Shown here piece after piece: positions 31,401-38,237 of a stretch of DNA of 64,000 bases. Location: the NCBI GenBank assembly GCA_027592025.1, contig JAQCIQ010000001.1, positions 144,421 to 208,420 on the forward strand, in the 5' to 3' direction. The notes under the pieces were generated by a model that was given only the letters and a program-made list of their open reading frames with translations, was not told the origin of the DNA and did not search any database. Source of the DNA: Bacteroidota bacterium (GTDB taxonomy: Bacteria > Bacteroidota > Bacteroidia > Flavobacteriales > Flavobacteriaceae). Made by a program: the position numbers and the translations under genes. Every line of letters begins with the position of its first letter. Within the stretch, counting starts at the first letter, position 1.

Positions 31401-31630
31401 TTTCTGAGCAACTTATATTTGAAAATATTACCAATAAAATTGACTACAAAAAGCAGCATGATGCCTTCGAACCACCACGCGTTGTAAATTAATCTTCGCG
31501 ACATAGGGGTCGGAGAAGCCCCTTGACCTGCATCGATAAATGTTCCAACAGCCATTGCAACGGCAAAGGCTATAAAAAGGAGACCAGTAGTGCGTGTGGA
31601 AAATATTGCTTTGGCAAGTTTATTGAGCAT
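28460..31630 (-). CDS. ccsA: Cytochrome c biogenesis protein, ResB-CcsA fusion
   Basis: System II haem export and ligation protein, 1056 aa, with ResB (CcsB-like) and CcsA parts in one chain. The frame is open to 31753, but the first 41 residues are not family-like; MLNKLAKAIFSTRTTGL at 31630 precedes the first helix. N-terminal half: four membrane helices with a large periplasmic ResB domain (about 115-440). Middle: a second periplasmic region (about 490-740). C-terminal 300 residues: CcsA with eight or so helices and the haem-binding WWD signature GGMWANESWGRYWGWDPKE near residue 960, plus conserved His residues. Attaches haem to exported c-type cytochromes; fits the haem-binding protein at 62575. 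Confidence 0.92.
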   Translation of the reverse strand: MLNKLAKAIFSTRTTGLLFIAFAVAMAVGTFIDAGQGASPTPMSRRLIYNAWWFEGIMLLFVVNFIGNIFKYKLLRKEKWATLTLHLSFILILLGAFVTRYTGFEGMMAIREGETEQMFLSDKTYVTVLIDGDFMIDGLPQRRVAEYPVDFSSRLDNSFEEKTDYNKQDVSIELKDFIAGAEIDVVPDDQGERYLKVVEAGSAGPHNHFLKDGDIQSIHGILYAFNNNTPGAINIFEENNNLFIQSPFDGEFMTMATGTQGTVVKDSIQPLALRSRYIIGDQAVVFPKAVVKGVFDVVKKSQLLKGDKDAIVLDVSSNGQTKTIKLLGGKGTNEAFEQFDLAGLKFSMRYGSKVYELPFQIKLNDFVAEKYPGTEQRYSEFSSAVTVLDPDDGEFDYRIYMNHILDHQGYRFFQSSFDPDEKGTILSVNHDFWGTWITYMGYFLLYFGLMAILFSRFTRFNELKKQLEKLKKLKSKLAVVGFVLMSATGLAQENAHEHNMANKQIIDSILAKNITPKSEADYFGRLVIQDLGGRMMPVNTYASELLRKLSKNDSYENADANQVFLSMQESPLLWYSVPIIYLSKKKADTIRSIIGIPKQDKYATLADFFTEQGAYKLAPYLEEAYKAQQPSAIQKQFKEADERVNLLFNTLEQEYLKIFPLPDDPNNKWVSPNEYRNEGLVIEDSLYANFINTGFQAYLYVLQQDKQTFNFEQSRTLLDAIKTTQSNLGKNVMLSDKKIDTEIAYNRYDIFKNLFSWYMYAGTLLFVVVLIQLFKDRGRIWQLLSQGLSISIYGLLVLHTAGLAVRWYISGHAPWSDAYESMIYVAWATMAFGAVFGHHSKLTLASTAFVTAMILMIAHWNWMDPAIANLQPVLNSYWLMIHVAVIVASYGPFTLGMILGLVSLILMIFTNQSNKEQFKLHVKELTAINEMSLTVGLVMLTIGNFLGGMWANESWGRYWGWDPKETWALISIMVYAFVLHMRLIPGLGGRLGYSLASIVAFGSIMMTYFGVNFYLSGLHSYASGDQIVSVQFILITVAIIVVVGVLAQNKYKRFYR

Positions 31631-31753
31631 TGCAGTAGTGTGTTTTTGGCTCGGCAAATATACTACAAAATCAAATTTTGGCCTCTGATTTAACAGGCTA
31701 AATCCTATCGGTTCATATTTTTTATTGATTAAATAGTTGCGTAATTTCGCCAA
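31631..31753. promoter_or_regulatory. Divergent promoter region ccsA / DUF2520 gene
   Basis: 123 bp between diverging genes. On the plus strand TAATTTCG ends 4 nt before the ATG at 31754, one mismatch from TAnnTTTG. No clear minus-strand element recognised. Confidence 0.35.
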
Positions 31754-32509
31754 ATGATATCTGTTACTCTTGTCGGATCAGGAAATGTTGCCCATCACTT
31801 GGCAAATGCCCTGTCCAATGCGCCAAATGTTGTATTAGACCGCTGGGTGGTTCGCACCCCTTCTTCCGTCTTGATTGACATCAATACCAAATTTTCCGAA
31901 AAATTTGATGAACCGTCATCCTCTCAAATTATAATTCTAGCCATCAGCGATGACGCGATTGCCGATTACTCCGCCTCTTTAAATCAATCCGACGCCTTGC
32001 TGGTTCACACTTCTGGAAGTGTCAATCTGCACCACATGGATAAAAAACACAGACGAGGCGTATTTTACCCCTTGCAAACATTTTCAAAAAACAAACCACT
32101 CGAGTTTTCATCCATTCCCATTTGCATTGAAGCGCTGCAAAAAGAAGATCTCAATTTATTGACCGCTTTGGCTGATGCTTTGGGATGCAAAAGTCGCGTC
32201 ATTTCGAGTGAGCAAAGACTTGCGCTGCACCTTGCTGCGGTGTTTGTCAATAATTTTTCCAATCAAATGTACCGAATTGCCCACGAGATTACCGATGGGG
32301 CACGGTTAGATTTTGACTTGCTTAAACCCTTGATCCTCGAAACTGCCATGAAGGTACAAGACCTGTCGCCCTACCAGGCCCAAACTGGTCCCGCATTAAG
32401 AAAAGACCAAAAGACCATCAAACGGCACCTCAAACAATTGGAAAAGGAAAACCACCGATTGATTTATGAATTAATCACGAAAAGCATACAACAAACTCAT
32501 GGCAAATAG
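31754..32509 (+). CDS. Rossmann-like and DUF2520 domain protein
   Basis: 251 aa. N-terminal NAD(P)-type Rossmann fold (VTLVGSGNVAHHLANAL, residues 3-19) related to F420-dependent NADP reductase/ketopantoate reductase-like proteins; C-terminal helical DUF2520 domain with LALHLAAVFVNNFSNQMY (about 154-171) and LSPYQAQTGPALRKD. Function unproven. Its stop overlaps kdsC by 11 bases and the order DUF2520-kdsC-maf recurs in Bacteroidota, which suggests cotranscription but does not reveal its reaction. Confidence 0.86.
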   Translation: MISVTLVGSGNVAHHLANALSNAPNVVLDRWVVRTPSSVLIDINTKFSEKFDEPSSSQIIILAISDDAIADYSASLNQSDALLVHTSGSVNLHHMDKKHRRGVFYPLQTFSKNKPLEFSSIPICIEALQKEDLNLLTALADALGCKSRVISSEQRLALHLAAVFVNNFSNQMYRIAHEITDGARLDFDLLKPLILETAMKVQDLSPYQAQTGPALRKDQKTIKRHLKQLEKENHRLIYELITKSIQQTHGK

Positions 32510-33026
32510 CTACAAAAAATTACTCCACCAAATCGACACTTTTGTTTTTGACGTTGACGGTGTGCTGACCGATGGCGGGATTCACATCACCTCAGAGGGA
32601 GAATTGACCAGAAAAATGAATGTTAAGGACGGTTTTGCGCTCAAAGCTGCTCTGCATGCAGGTTTCAAAGTGTGCGTGATCACTGGAGGAACCAATGTTG
32701 GAGTGCAAAAAAGATTGGAAAATCTCGGCATCACTGACATTCACCTTGGCGCTCACAATAAAATTGAAGTATTTGACCGCTATGTAATAGAACATAAGAT
32801 TGATTTGAACCGTTTGGTGTATATGGGTGATGATATTCCAGACTTTCCGGTCATGCTTAAAGCAGGCTTGCCCTGTTGTCCACAGGATGCTTGTCCAGAG
32901 ATTAAGGCCATTTCCAAATACATATCGCACAAAAACGGAGGAGAAGGTGCAGTCAGAGACATCATTGAGCAAGTACTGAAGGTGCAAGGCAAGTGGATGA
33001 CCGATTTTGAAGCTCAAAACAACTAG
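32499..33026 (+). CDS. kdsC: KDO 8-phosphate phosphatase, KdsC-like HAD
   Basis: HAD phosphatase without a cap domain, 175 aa. Motif I VFDVDGVLTDGG (Asp18, Asp20), motif II VITGG near 56-60, motif IV GDDIPDFPVM (about 109-118), and the KdsC-type C-terminal NGGEGAVRDIIE. Hydrolyses 3-deoxy-manno-octulosonate 8-phosphate in LPS core synthesis; some relatives act on N-acylneuraminate 9-phosphate. Starts inside the DUF2520 gene and is followed after one base by maf. Confidence 0.92.
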   Translation: MANSYKKLLHQIDTFVFDVDGVLTDGGIHITSEGELTRKMNVKDGFALKAALHAGFKVCVITGGTNVGVQKRLENLGITDIHLGAHNKIEVFDRYVIEHKIDLNRLVYMGDDIPDFPVMLKAGLPCCPQDACPEIKAISKYISHKNGGEGAVRDIIEQVLKVQGKWMTDFEAQNN

Positions 33027-33027
33027 A

Positions 33028-33645
33028 ATGACTTTATCAGATCTGCTCAAGCCATACCGACTTATACTCGCTTCGCAGTCTCCGAGGCGTCAGGAAATTC
33101 TGACGCAAATGGGGCTTGACTTTGAAGTTCAAATCAGGTCTGTAAATGAAGTTTATCCCGAAGAATTGAAAGGTGCCGAAATACCGATTTATCTGGCCCA
33201 ATTGAAAGCCAAGGCTTTCGATCAACAATTAGAACCAAACGACATTTTGATTACAAGCGATACTATCGTTTGGTGCGAAGACTCTTATCTGGGAAAGCCT
33301 ACAGATTTCTCTGATGCAAAACGACTGTTGAAAAAACTCAGCGGAAAGGCACATGAAGTATTTACTGCTGTGTGCATACAAACTCAGGATACGCAATCCG
33401 TTGTAGTGGATTCGACCAAGGTGTATTTCAGAACTCTGACCGATCATGACATTGAGCAATACATCAACGAGTGCCAACCTTTTGATAAGGCTGGAGGATA
33501 TGGAGTTCAAGACTGGATTGGTTTGGTCGCCATTCACAAAATAGAGGGGTCCTACTTCAATGTCATGGGATTCCCTTCTCATCTCGTTTACAGCGAACTC
33601 GAAAAAGTAGTAGCACAGTTGAACCTAAAAAATCACCATGTCTAA
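33028..33645 (+). CDS. maf: Maf family nucleoside triphosphate pyrophosphatase
   Basis: Hydrolyses non-canonical or excess nucleoside triphosphates (dTTP/UTP type or modified bases), 205 aa. The frame opens at a TTG (33007) inside kdsC, but the ATG at 33028, one base after the kdsC stop, gives MTLSDLLKPYRLILASQSPRR, the family N-terminus. SQSPRRQEIL (phosphate loop), ITSDTIVW, KAGGYGVQDW and GSYFNVMGFP are all present. Last eight bases overlap the next gene. Confidence 0.92.
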   Translation: MTLSDLLKPYRLILASQSPRRQEILTQMGLDFEVQIRSVNEVYPEELKGAEIPIYLAQLKAKAFDQQLEPNDILITSDTIVWCEDSYLGKPTDFSDAKRLLKKLSGKAHEVFTAVCIQTQDTQSVVVDSTKVYFRTLTDHDIEQYINECQPFDKAGGYGVQDWIGLVAIHKIEGSYFNVMGFPSHLVYSELEKVVAQLNLKNHHV

Positions 33646-34525
33646 GTCCTTATTTTTTACTCTAACTGCATCGATAATTCTTGTCCTAGTCTCTTGCCAA
33701 AAGCCAAAGGAAACTAATCCAGTTTCGGAACCCGAAAGAAGTTTATCTCAAGAATTTCGCTCCTATTGGTACAAAGGATCGGCAGAAATCAACACTTATG
33801 ACTTGATTCAAGAACGCTATGGAGAGTCTCGCCAAGGGGAGGCCGTTCTCATTTTTGTTACCGAAGATTTTTTGAAAGAAGAGCAGGTTAAGGCGAATCA
33901 AAGAACCCCTGCAGTGATTCCTGTTTTGAAGCTCAATAGTACCAAATCTTTTCAGACTGGAATTTATCCTTACAGCATCATGCAATCCGCCTTTTACCCA
34001 GTCAAGGAGTTTTCCGAAGGCATCAAAGTAACTAGCAGCGTTCAAGAGTGGTGCGGACAAACTTATACTCAACTCAACAATAAAGACGGTTTCAACATTA
34101 CAATCCACTCTTATTTTGAGGGTGAGGCCGATCAGAACTTAAAACTGGAAGAAACTGTTTTGGAGAATAGCCTATGGGCGGTCATCAGAATTAATCCCGA
34201 AGAATTGCCTCAGGGCAGCTTTCAGGCTATTCCAGACTTCTCTTACATGCAAATGTACCACCAACCCATGAAGGCCTACCAAGCACAAGGCACGATAACT
34301 CAAGACAGTTTGAATCACTATCAAATTGTTTATCCAGAGTTAAAACGAATGTTGACAATCAATTTTGACAAAGAACATCCCTATAGCATTTTGAGTTGGG
34401 AAGAAACTCATACTGGAACAGGCCAAATAACGCTGGCCAAACGCAAGGCCAAGGTTCAATTGCCCTATTGGCAAATGAACAAAGCTAAAGACTCCGTTTA
34501 CAGAGATTCTTTAAAATTGAAATAA
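33638..34525 (+). CDS. Lipoprotein of the Bacteroidota family often named 'septum formation inhibitor Maf'
   Basis: 295 aa with a lipoprotein signal (lipobox LVSC, Cys20). It is not a Maf enzyme: none of the SQSPRR or pyrophosphatase motifs occur. The family name appears to come from its fixed place after maf. Conserved-looking stretches include LSQEFRSYWYKGSAEI (35-50), TGIYPYSIMQSAFYPV and SSVQEWCGQTYTQLNN, suggesting a beta-rich periplasmic or outer-membrane-anchored domain. Overlaps maf by eight bases (ATGTCTAA), so translation is coupled. Function unknown. Confidence 0.8.
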   Translation: MSKSLFFTLTASIILVLVSCQKPKETNPVSEPERSLSQEFRSYWYKGSAEINTYDLIQERYGESRQGEAVLIFVTEDFLKEEQVKANQRTPAVIPVLKLNSTKSFQTGIYPYSIMQSAFYPVKEFSEGIKVTSSVQEWCGQTYTQLNNKDGFNITIHSYFEGEADQNLKLEETVLENSLWAVIRINPEELPQGSFQAIPDFSYMQMYHQPMKAYQAQGTITQDSLNHYQIVYPELKRMLTINFDKEHPYSILSWEETHTGTGQITLAKRKAKVQLPYWQMNKAKDSVYRDSLKLK

Positions 34526-34587
34526 ATTATTTTTTTCAATAAAATATTTATCTAAATACCGCCAATTGATTTGTTTTTTGAATCAAT

Positions 34588-34616
34588 AAGTAATAATTGA
34601 ATCGCAATTATTACTT
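34588..34616. promoter_or_regulatory. 12-bp perfect inverted repeat, candidate operator of the photolyase operon
   Basis: AAGTAATAATTG (34588-34599), spacer AATCG, CAATTATTACTT (34605-34616): perfect 12-bp arms. The right arm overlaps a -7-like TACTTTTA (34612-34619) that ends 4 nt before the operon's first ATG. Position and symmetry suit a dimeric regulator; a role for a MerR/CarH-type light regulator is conjecture. Confidence 0.55.
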
Positions 34617-34623
34617 TTACGGT

Positions 34624-35058
34624 ATGATATTCCTTTTACCTCATTCTCGAAGTGAATTTAAAGTCAATGCCGACGAACAATTAGGAAAGGAAGAATTTTT
34701 CCTTAAAAAACTGACTTCAGGGAAACAAAAAAGTGCTAAAATGGAAATCATTGACTGGCACGGCAGCATTTTGGATTGTTTCAAAAATAACAAACCGCTC
34801 AAAGGTTGTATAAAGCTACGGACTGATGGCATCATTGTTTACGTCGAGACCTCCAAGGATAAGTTTGGTTGGGTTATCCCCTATTACAAGCTCCAATTGT
34901 TCAATAGTAACGGGTTGCATGTTTATGCCGATGGCAATAAAATATCTTTTCGAGTCAATAAAAAGTCTCAGAAATGTAAGAATTTTGTGACAAAATTATT
35001 GTTAGCCAAGTTGGACCACGTATCGAGTCGGGAATTAATGGGGAATTATGACACTTGA
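34624..35058 (+). CDS. Uncharacterised protein, first gene of photolyase operon
   Basis: 144 aa from ATG 34624; a TTG at 34597 is in frame but lies inside the inverted repeat. No signal peptide or membrane helix. Sequence is basic, Lys-rich, with alternating strand-like segments (GCIKLRTDGIIVYVETSKD, FGWVIPYYKLQLFNSNGLHVYADG, KISFRVNKKS), which recalls a small beta-barrel or PH-like fold, then a helix. I do not recognise the family. It overlaps the DUF2805 gene by 11 bases, tying it to the operon. Confidence 0.7.
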   Translation: MIFLLPHSRSEFKVNADEQLGKEEFFLKKLTSGKQKSAKMEIIDWHGSILDCFKNNKPLKGCIKLRTDGIIVYVETSKDKFGWVIPYYKLQLFNSNGLHVYADGNKISFRVNKKSQKCKNFVTKLLLAKLDHVSSRELMGNYDT

Positions 35059-35320
35059 CGAAAAAGACCTAGACCGCATCATTGAGATGGCGTGGGAGGA
35101 TCGTACCCCGTTTGAAGCCATAGAATTTCAATTCAAGGTCACCGAATCTGAGGTGATTGAAATTATGCGTGCCGAGCTCAAAGAAAGCAGTTTTAAACTT
35201 TGGAGAAAACGGGTTAGCGGACGAAAAACGAAACATCTCAAATTGAGAGAAGACAGCACAGACAGGTTCAAATGCAGCCGACAAAAATCGATTACTAACA
35301 ATAAAATTTCTAAACGTTAA
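35048..35320 (+). CDS. DUF2805 / TIGR03643 family protein
   Basis: 90 aa. N-terminal DEKDLDRIIEMAWEDRTPFEAIEFQFKV and a helix-turn-helix-like stretch (ESEVIEIMRAELKESSFKLWRKRVSGRKTKH) match the short TIGR03643 family, which is found beside photolyase/cryptochrome and SDR genes in many aquatic bacteria. Possibly nucleic-acid binding because of the basic helical C-terminus, but no function is established. The last 20 residues are Lys/Arg-rich and may be disordered. Confidence 0.82.
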   Translation: MTLDEKDLDRIIEMAWEDRTPFEAIEFQFKVTESEVIEIMRAELKESSFKLWRKRVSGRKTKHLKLREDSTDRFKCSRQKSITNNKISKR

Positions 35321-35324
35321 TGCT

Positions 35325-36008
35325 ATGAGACACATTTTAATTATCGGTGGCAGCAAGGGAATTGGTAAAGCTACCCTCAATTTAATGATCTCTAGTCACA
35401 AAGTGACAAATTTCAGCAGAACAGCCCCAGCCTTTACTCATGCTAATTTGACCCACCATGGTCTCGATGTTTTGGAGGATCAATTTCCTAGCCTTGATAC
35501 TGTGGACGGCATCATCTATTGCCCTGGTAGTATTAACCTCAAACCCATGAATCGCTTGTCTATGGAAGATTTCAAATCGGACTTCGACATCAACGTTCTT
35601 GGAGCGGTGCGAGTCATTCAACACTATTTGCCACAATTGAAACAAAGTTCTAGCCCAAGTGTAGTTCTGTTTAGCACTGTGGCTGTGAAATTAGGAATGC
35701 CATTTCATGCTAGCATTGCTGTGGCCAAAGCAGGGGTCGAAGGCTTGACCAAGACATTGGCTGCAGAGTTTGCCCCGCTCATCCGAGTAAACGCCATTGC
35801 TCCTACAGTGACCAATACTGATCTGGCTGCAGGAATTCTGCGAAACGATAGAATCATAGAAAGTATCAATGAGAGGCATCCATTAAAACATTTTTTAAAT
35901 CCTGACGATGCTGCACATTTGGCCGTATATTTACTGGGCGAACAATCCCGATCGATGACGGGTCAGGTCATTCAATTGGACAGCGGTATTGTTAGTGTAA
36001 AACTTTAA
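35325..36008 (+). CDS. Short-chain dehydrogenase/reductase-like protein without catalytic Tyr
   Basis: 227 aa Rossmann protein. Nucleotide loop IIGGSKGIGKATLN (6-19), a short acidic region, NVLG (90-93, catalytic Asn), and Ser117 are present. In the active-site helix the usual Tyr-x-x-x-Lys reads Ile131-A-V-A-Lys135, so the general acid is absent. The C-terminal MTGQVIQLDSG fits classical SDRs. It may bind nucleotide without redox catalysis, or use another residue. I recall that SDRs in this gene neighbourhood commonly carry FHASIA in this place. Confidence 0.85.
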   Translation: MRHILIIGGSKGIGKATLNLMISSHKVTNFSRTAPAFTHANLTHHGLDVLEDQFPSLDTVDGIIYCPGSINLKPMNRLSMEDFKSDFDINVLGAVRVIQHYLPQLKQSSSPSVVLFSTVAVKLGMPFHASIAVAKAGVEGLTKTLAAEFAPLIRVNAIAPTVTNTDLAAGILRNDRIIESINERHPLKHFLNPDDAAHLAVYLLGEQSRSMTGQVIQLDSGIVSVKL

Positions 36009-36011
36009 GCC

Positions 36012-36473
36012 ATGAAGTTCAGCGTTCGACTCGTATTATTTTTAGTCATTAATTTCGGAGTCTTATCCCTCGGCAGTTTAGGCATGGGTGAAGGACCACT
36101 TTCTGATTGGTACACCAGTCTCAATCAGGCTCCTTGGACTCCTCCAGGCTGGGTATTTGGCGCGGCTTGGTTTACGCTAATGGTTTGCTTTTCTATATAC
36201 ATGGCCTTGCTTTGGAAGTCTCCGGTTTCAAATACTGTAAAATGGTTGTTTGGATTGCAAATACTGCTCAATGGCATTTGGAATTTCGCCTTTTTCAATC
36301 AGCAGGAGGTTCTATTGGCTTTGATCATCATTTGCAGTTTATTGGGAGTTGTAACAACCTTAGCTGTGACTCAGAGATCCAAGGTAGGTCTGGGCAGCCT
36401 ATTTTCTTTACCGTATATACTATGGTTAATTATTGCTTGCTCACTTAACGCATACATATTTCTTTACAATTGA
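36012..36473 (+). CDS. tspO: TspO/MBR family membrane protein
   Basis: Five-helix membrane protein, 153 aa. Family pattern WYTSLNQAPWTPPGWVFGAAWFTLM (residues 33-57, Trp/Pro-rich loop 1), GLQILLNGIWNFAFF and a C-terminal LPYILWLIIACSLNAYIF. TspO proteins bind porphyrins and are linked to light, oxygen or tetrapyrrole stress; transport or degradation of porphyrin has been proposed. Placement between an SDR and a photolyase fits light protection. Its TGA overlaps the TTG start of the next gene. Confidence 0.9.
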   Translation: MKFSVRLVLFLVINFGVLSLGSLGMGEGPLSDWYTSLNQAPWTPPGWVFGAAWFTLMVCFSIYMALLWKSPVSNTVKWLFGLQILLNGIWNFAFFNQQEVLLALIIICSLLGVVTTLAVTQRSKVGLGSLFSLPYILWLIIACSLNAYIFLYN

Positions 36474-36934
36474 AAATCTACAGCCTTCACACCAAGCAAA
36501 AACTACCTATTACGGTAGATGAGGCCTGGGCATTTTTGTCAGACCCCAAAAATCTAAAACGGATCACTCCTGATTACATGGGATTCAAGATATTGTCTGG
36601 CGACGACAGGGCTATGTATCCCGGGCAAATCATTGAATACATTGTAACTCCAGTCATGGGAATTCCAACAAAATGGGTCACTGAAATCACCCATGTCGTT
36701 GACCGACATTTTTTTGTTGATGAGCAGCGCTTTGGACCATATGCTCTGTGGCATCACAAGCATTTTATCCATCCCATTGAAGGTGGCGTCATTATGGAAG
36801 ATATTGTCCACTATAAATTACCTTTAGGCCTTTTAGGTCAATTGGTTCATCCCATTTTGGTCAAACCTAAGTTGAAGGAAATTTTCGACTATCGGGAACG
36901 CACCCTAAAAGTCTTATTTGGTGAGTTGACATAA
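36470..36934 (+). CDS. SRPBCC family ligand-binding protein
   Basis: 154 aa START/Bet v1-like fold: HTKQKLPITVDEAWAFLSDPKNLKRITPDYMGF (split around residues 7-39) is the typical first strand and helix pair, then FVDEQRFGPYALWHHKHF and VIMEDIVHYKLPLG, and a C-terminal helix LKEIFDYRERTLKVLF. Binds hydrophobic ligands; the ligand is unknown. TTG start overlaps the tspO stop (TTGA). One base separates its stop from the photolyase ATG. Confidence 0.85.
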   Translation: MKIYSLHTKQKLPITVDEAWAFLSDPKNLKRITPDYMGFKILSGDDRAMYPGQIIEYIVTPVMGIPTKWVTEITHVVDRHFFVDEQRFGPYALWHHKHFIHPIEGGVIMEDIVHYKLPLGLLGQLVHPILVKPKLKEIFDYRERTLKVLFGELT

Positions 36935-36935
36935 C

Positions 36936-38237
36936 ATGACGCAAAAAGTATCACTATTTTGGTTCAGAAGAGATTTGAGACTCGAAGACAACAAAGCCCT
37001 TAATGCGGCCCTAAATTCGGGTAATATAGTTTTACCCCTGTTCATTTTTGATCAAGAAATCCTCAATAAACTAGAGGTTAACGATGCCAGAGTTGCTTTT
37101 ATCCACCAGTGCCTAGAAAGCATCAACCGCAAATTAACGGCCTTGCGATCTGGACTATCCGTTTATACAGGTAGGCCTTCGGATGTTTTTAAAAAATTGC
37201 TTGCTGAATTTGATTTGGAAGCGGTTTACACCAATGCTGACTATGAACCTTATGCCCTCAAAAGAGATAGCGAAATCTCCGATCTATTAGGAAAACACAA
37301 TATTCCGTTGAGAACTTTTAAGGATCAAGTCATTTTCGAACCGAATGAAGTGCTAAAGGGCGATGGTCAACCCTATTTGGTCTACACGCCGTATATGAAA
37401 TCCTGGCGGGCTAAATTGGCTGAAACAGCCATTAAAATTGATTCAGAATTCAAAGGTGGAAATTTGATTCAGAGGGAAACCTTTCCATGGATTTCTTTGA
37501 GGGAATTAGGTTTTGAAAAAAGTGCTATAACAGTCCAAAACGCAGACCTGTCCTCTTCTTTGATTGATAATTACCAAGCGAACAGAAACACGCCGAGTAA
37601 AAGCGGCACCTCTCGATTAGGTCCGCATCTCAGATTTGGCACCGTGAGCATAAGAAAAATGATTATGTTAGGTCTTGAATCCAAAGACGATACCTTTCTA
37701 AAAGAACTAGTGTGGCGCGAGTTTTTCATGCAGATCTTATTTCATTTTCCACATTCTTCAACACAGTGTTTTAAGCCACAATACGATAGGATTGAATGGC
37801 GCAACAATCCTGAAGAGTTTCAGAAATGGTGTGAAGGGCAAACTGGCTATCCCTTGGTTGATGCAGGCATGAGGGAATTGAATGCGACTGGATTCATGCA
37901 CAACCGCGTCCGAATGTTAGTGGGTAGCTTTTTGTGCAAGCATCTTCTGATCGATTGGAGGTTGGGCGAAGCCTATTTTGCAAGCAAACTACTCGACTAT
38001 GAGATGTCAAGTAATGTGGGAAATTGGCAATGGGTGGCTGGATGTGGTGTGGACGCAGCGCCGTATTTTCGAATATTCAACCCGCACACTCAAATTGATA
38101 AATTTGACCCAAAACATCTGTACATCAAAAAATGGGTGCCTGAATTGAATGAACTCACCTACCCTCTTCCCATGGTAGATCATAAATTCGCTCGAGAACG
38201 ATGCTTGAACACCTATAAAGCAGCCCTGAATCGCTAG
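36936..38237 (+). CDS. phrB: Deoxyribodipyrimidine photolyase (cryptochrome/photolyase family)
   Basis: Light-driven repair of pyrimidine dimers, 433 aa. N-terminal antenna-binding domain VSLFWFRRDLRLEDNKAL (4-21). C-terminal FAD domain: SRLGPHLRFGTVSIRKM, WREFFMQILFHFP, GYPLVDAGMRELNATGFMHNR and DYEMSSNVGNWQWVAGCGVDAAPYFRIFNP. The pattern suits class I CPD photolyase more than DASH cryptochrome. Final gene of a six-gene operon beginning at 34624. Its stop overlaps the convergent murA stop by four bases (CTAG). Confidence 0.93.
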   Translation: MTQKVSLFWFRRDLRLEDNKALNAALNSGNIVLPLFIFDQEILNKLEVNDARVAFIHQCLESINRKLTALRSGLSVYTGRPSDVFKKLLAEFDLEAVYTNADYEPYALKRDSEISDLLGKHNIPLRTFKDQVIFEPNEVLKGDGQPYLVYTPYMKSWRAKLAETAIKIDSEFKGGNLIQRETFPWISLRELGFEKSAITVQNADLSSSLIDNYQANRNTPSKSGTSRLGPHLRFGTVSIRKMIMLGLESKDDTFLKELVWREFFMQILFHFPHSSTQCFKPQYDRIEWRNNPEEFQKWCEGQTGYPLVDAGMRELNATGFMHNRVRMLVGSFLCKHLLIDWRLGEAYFASKLLDYEMSSNVGNWQWVAGCGVDAAPYFRIFNPHTQIDKFDPKHLYIKKWVPELNELTYPLPMVDHKFARERCLNTYKAALNR

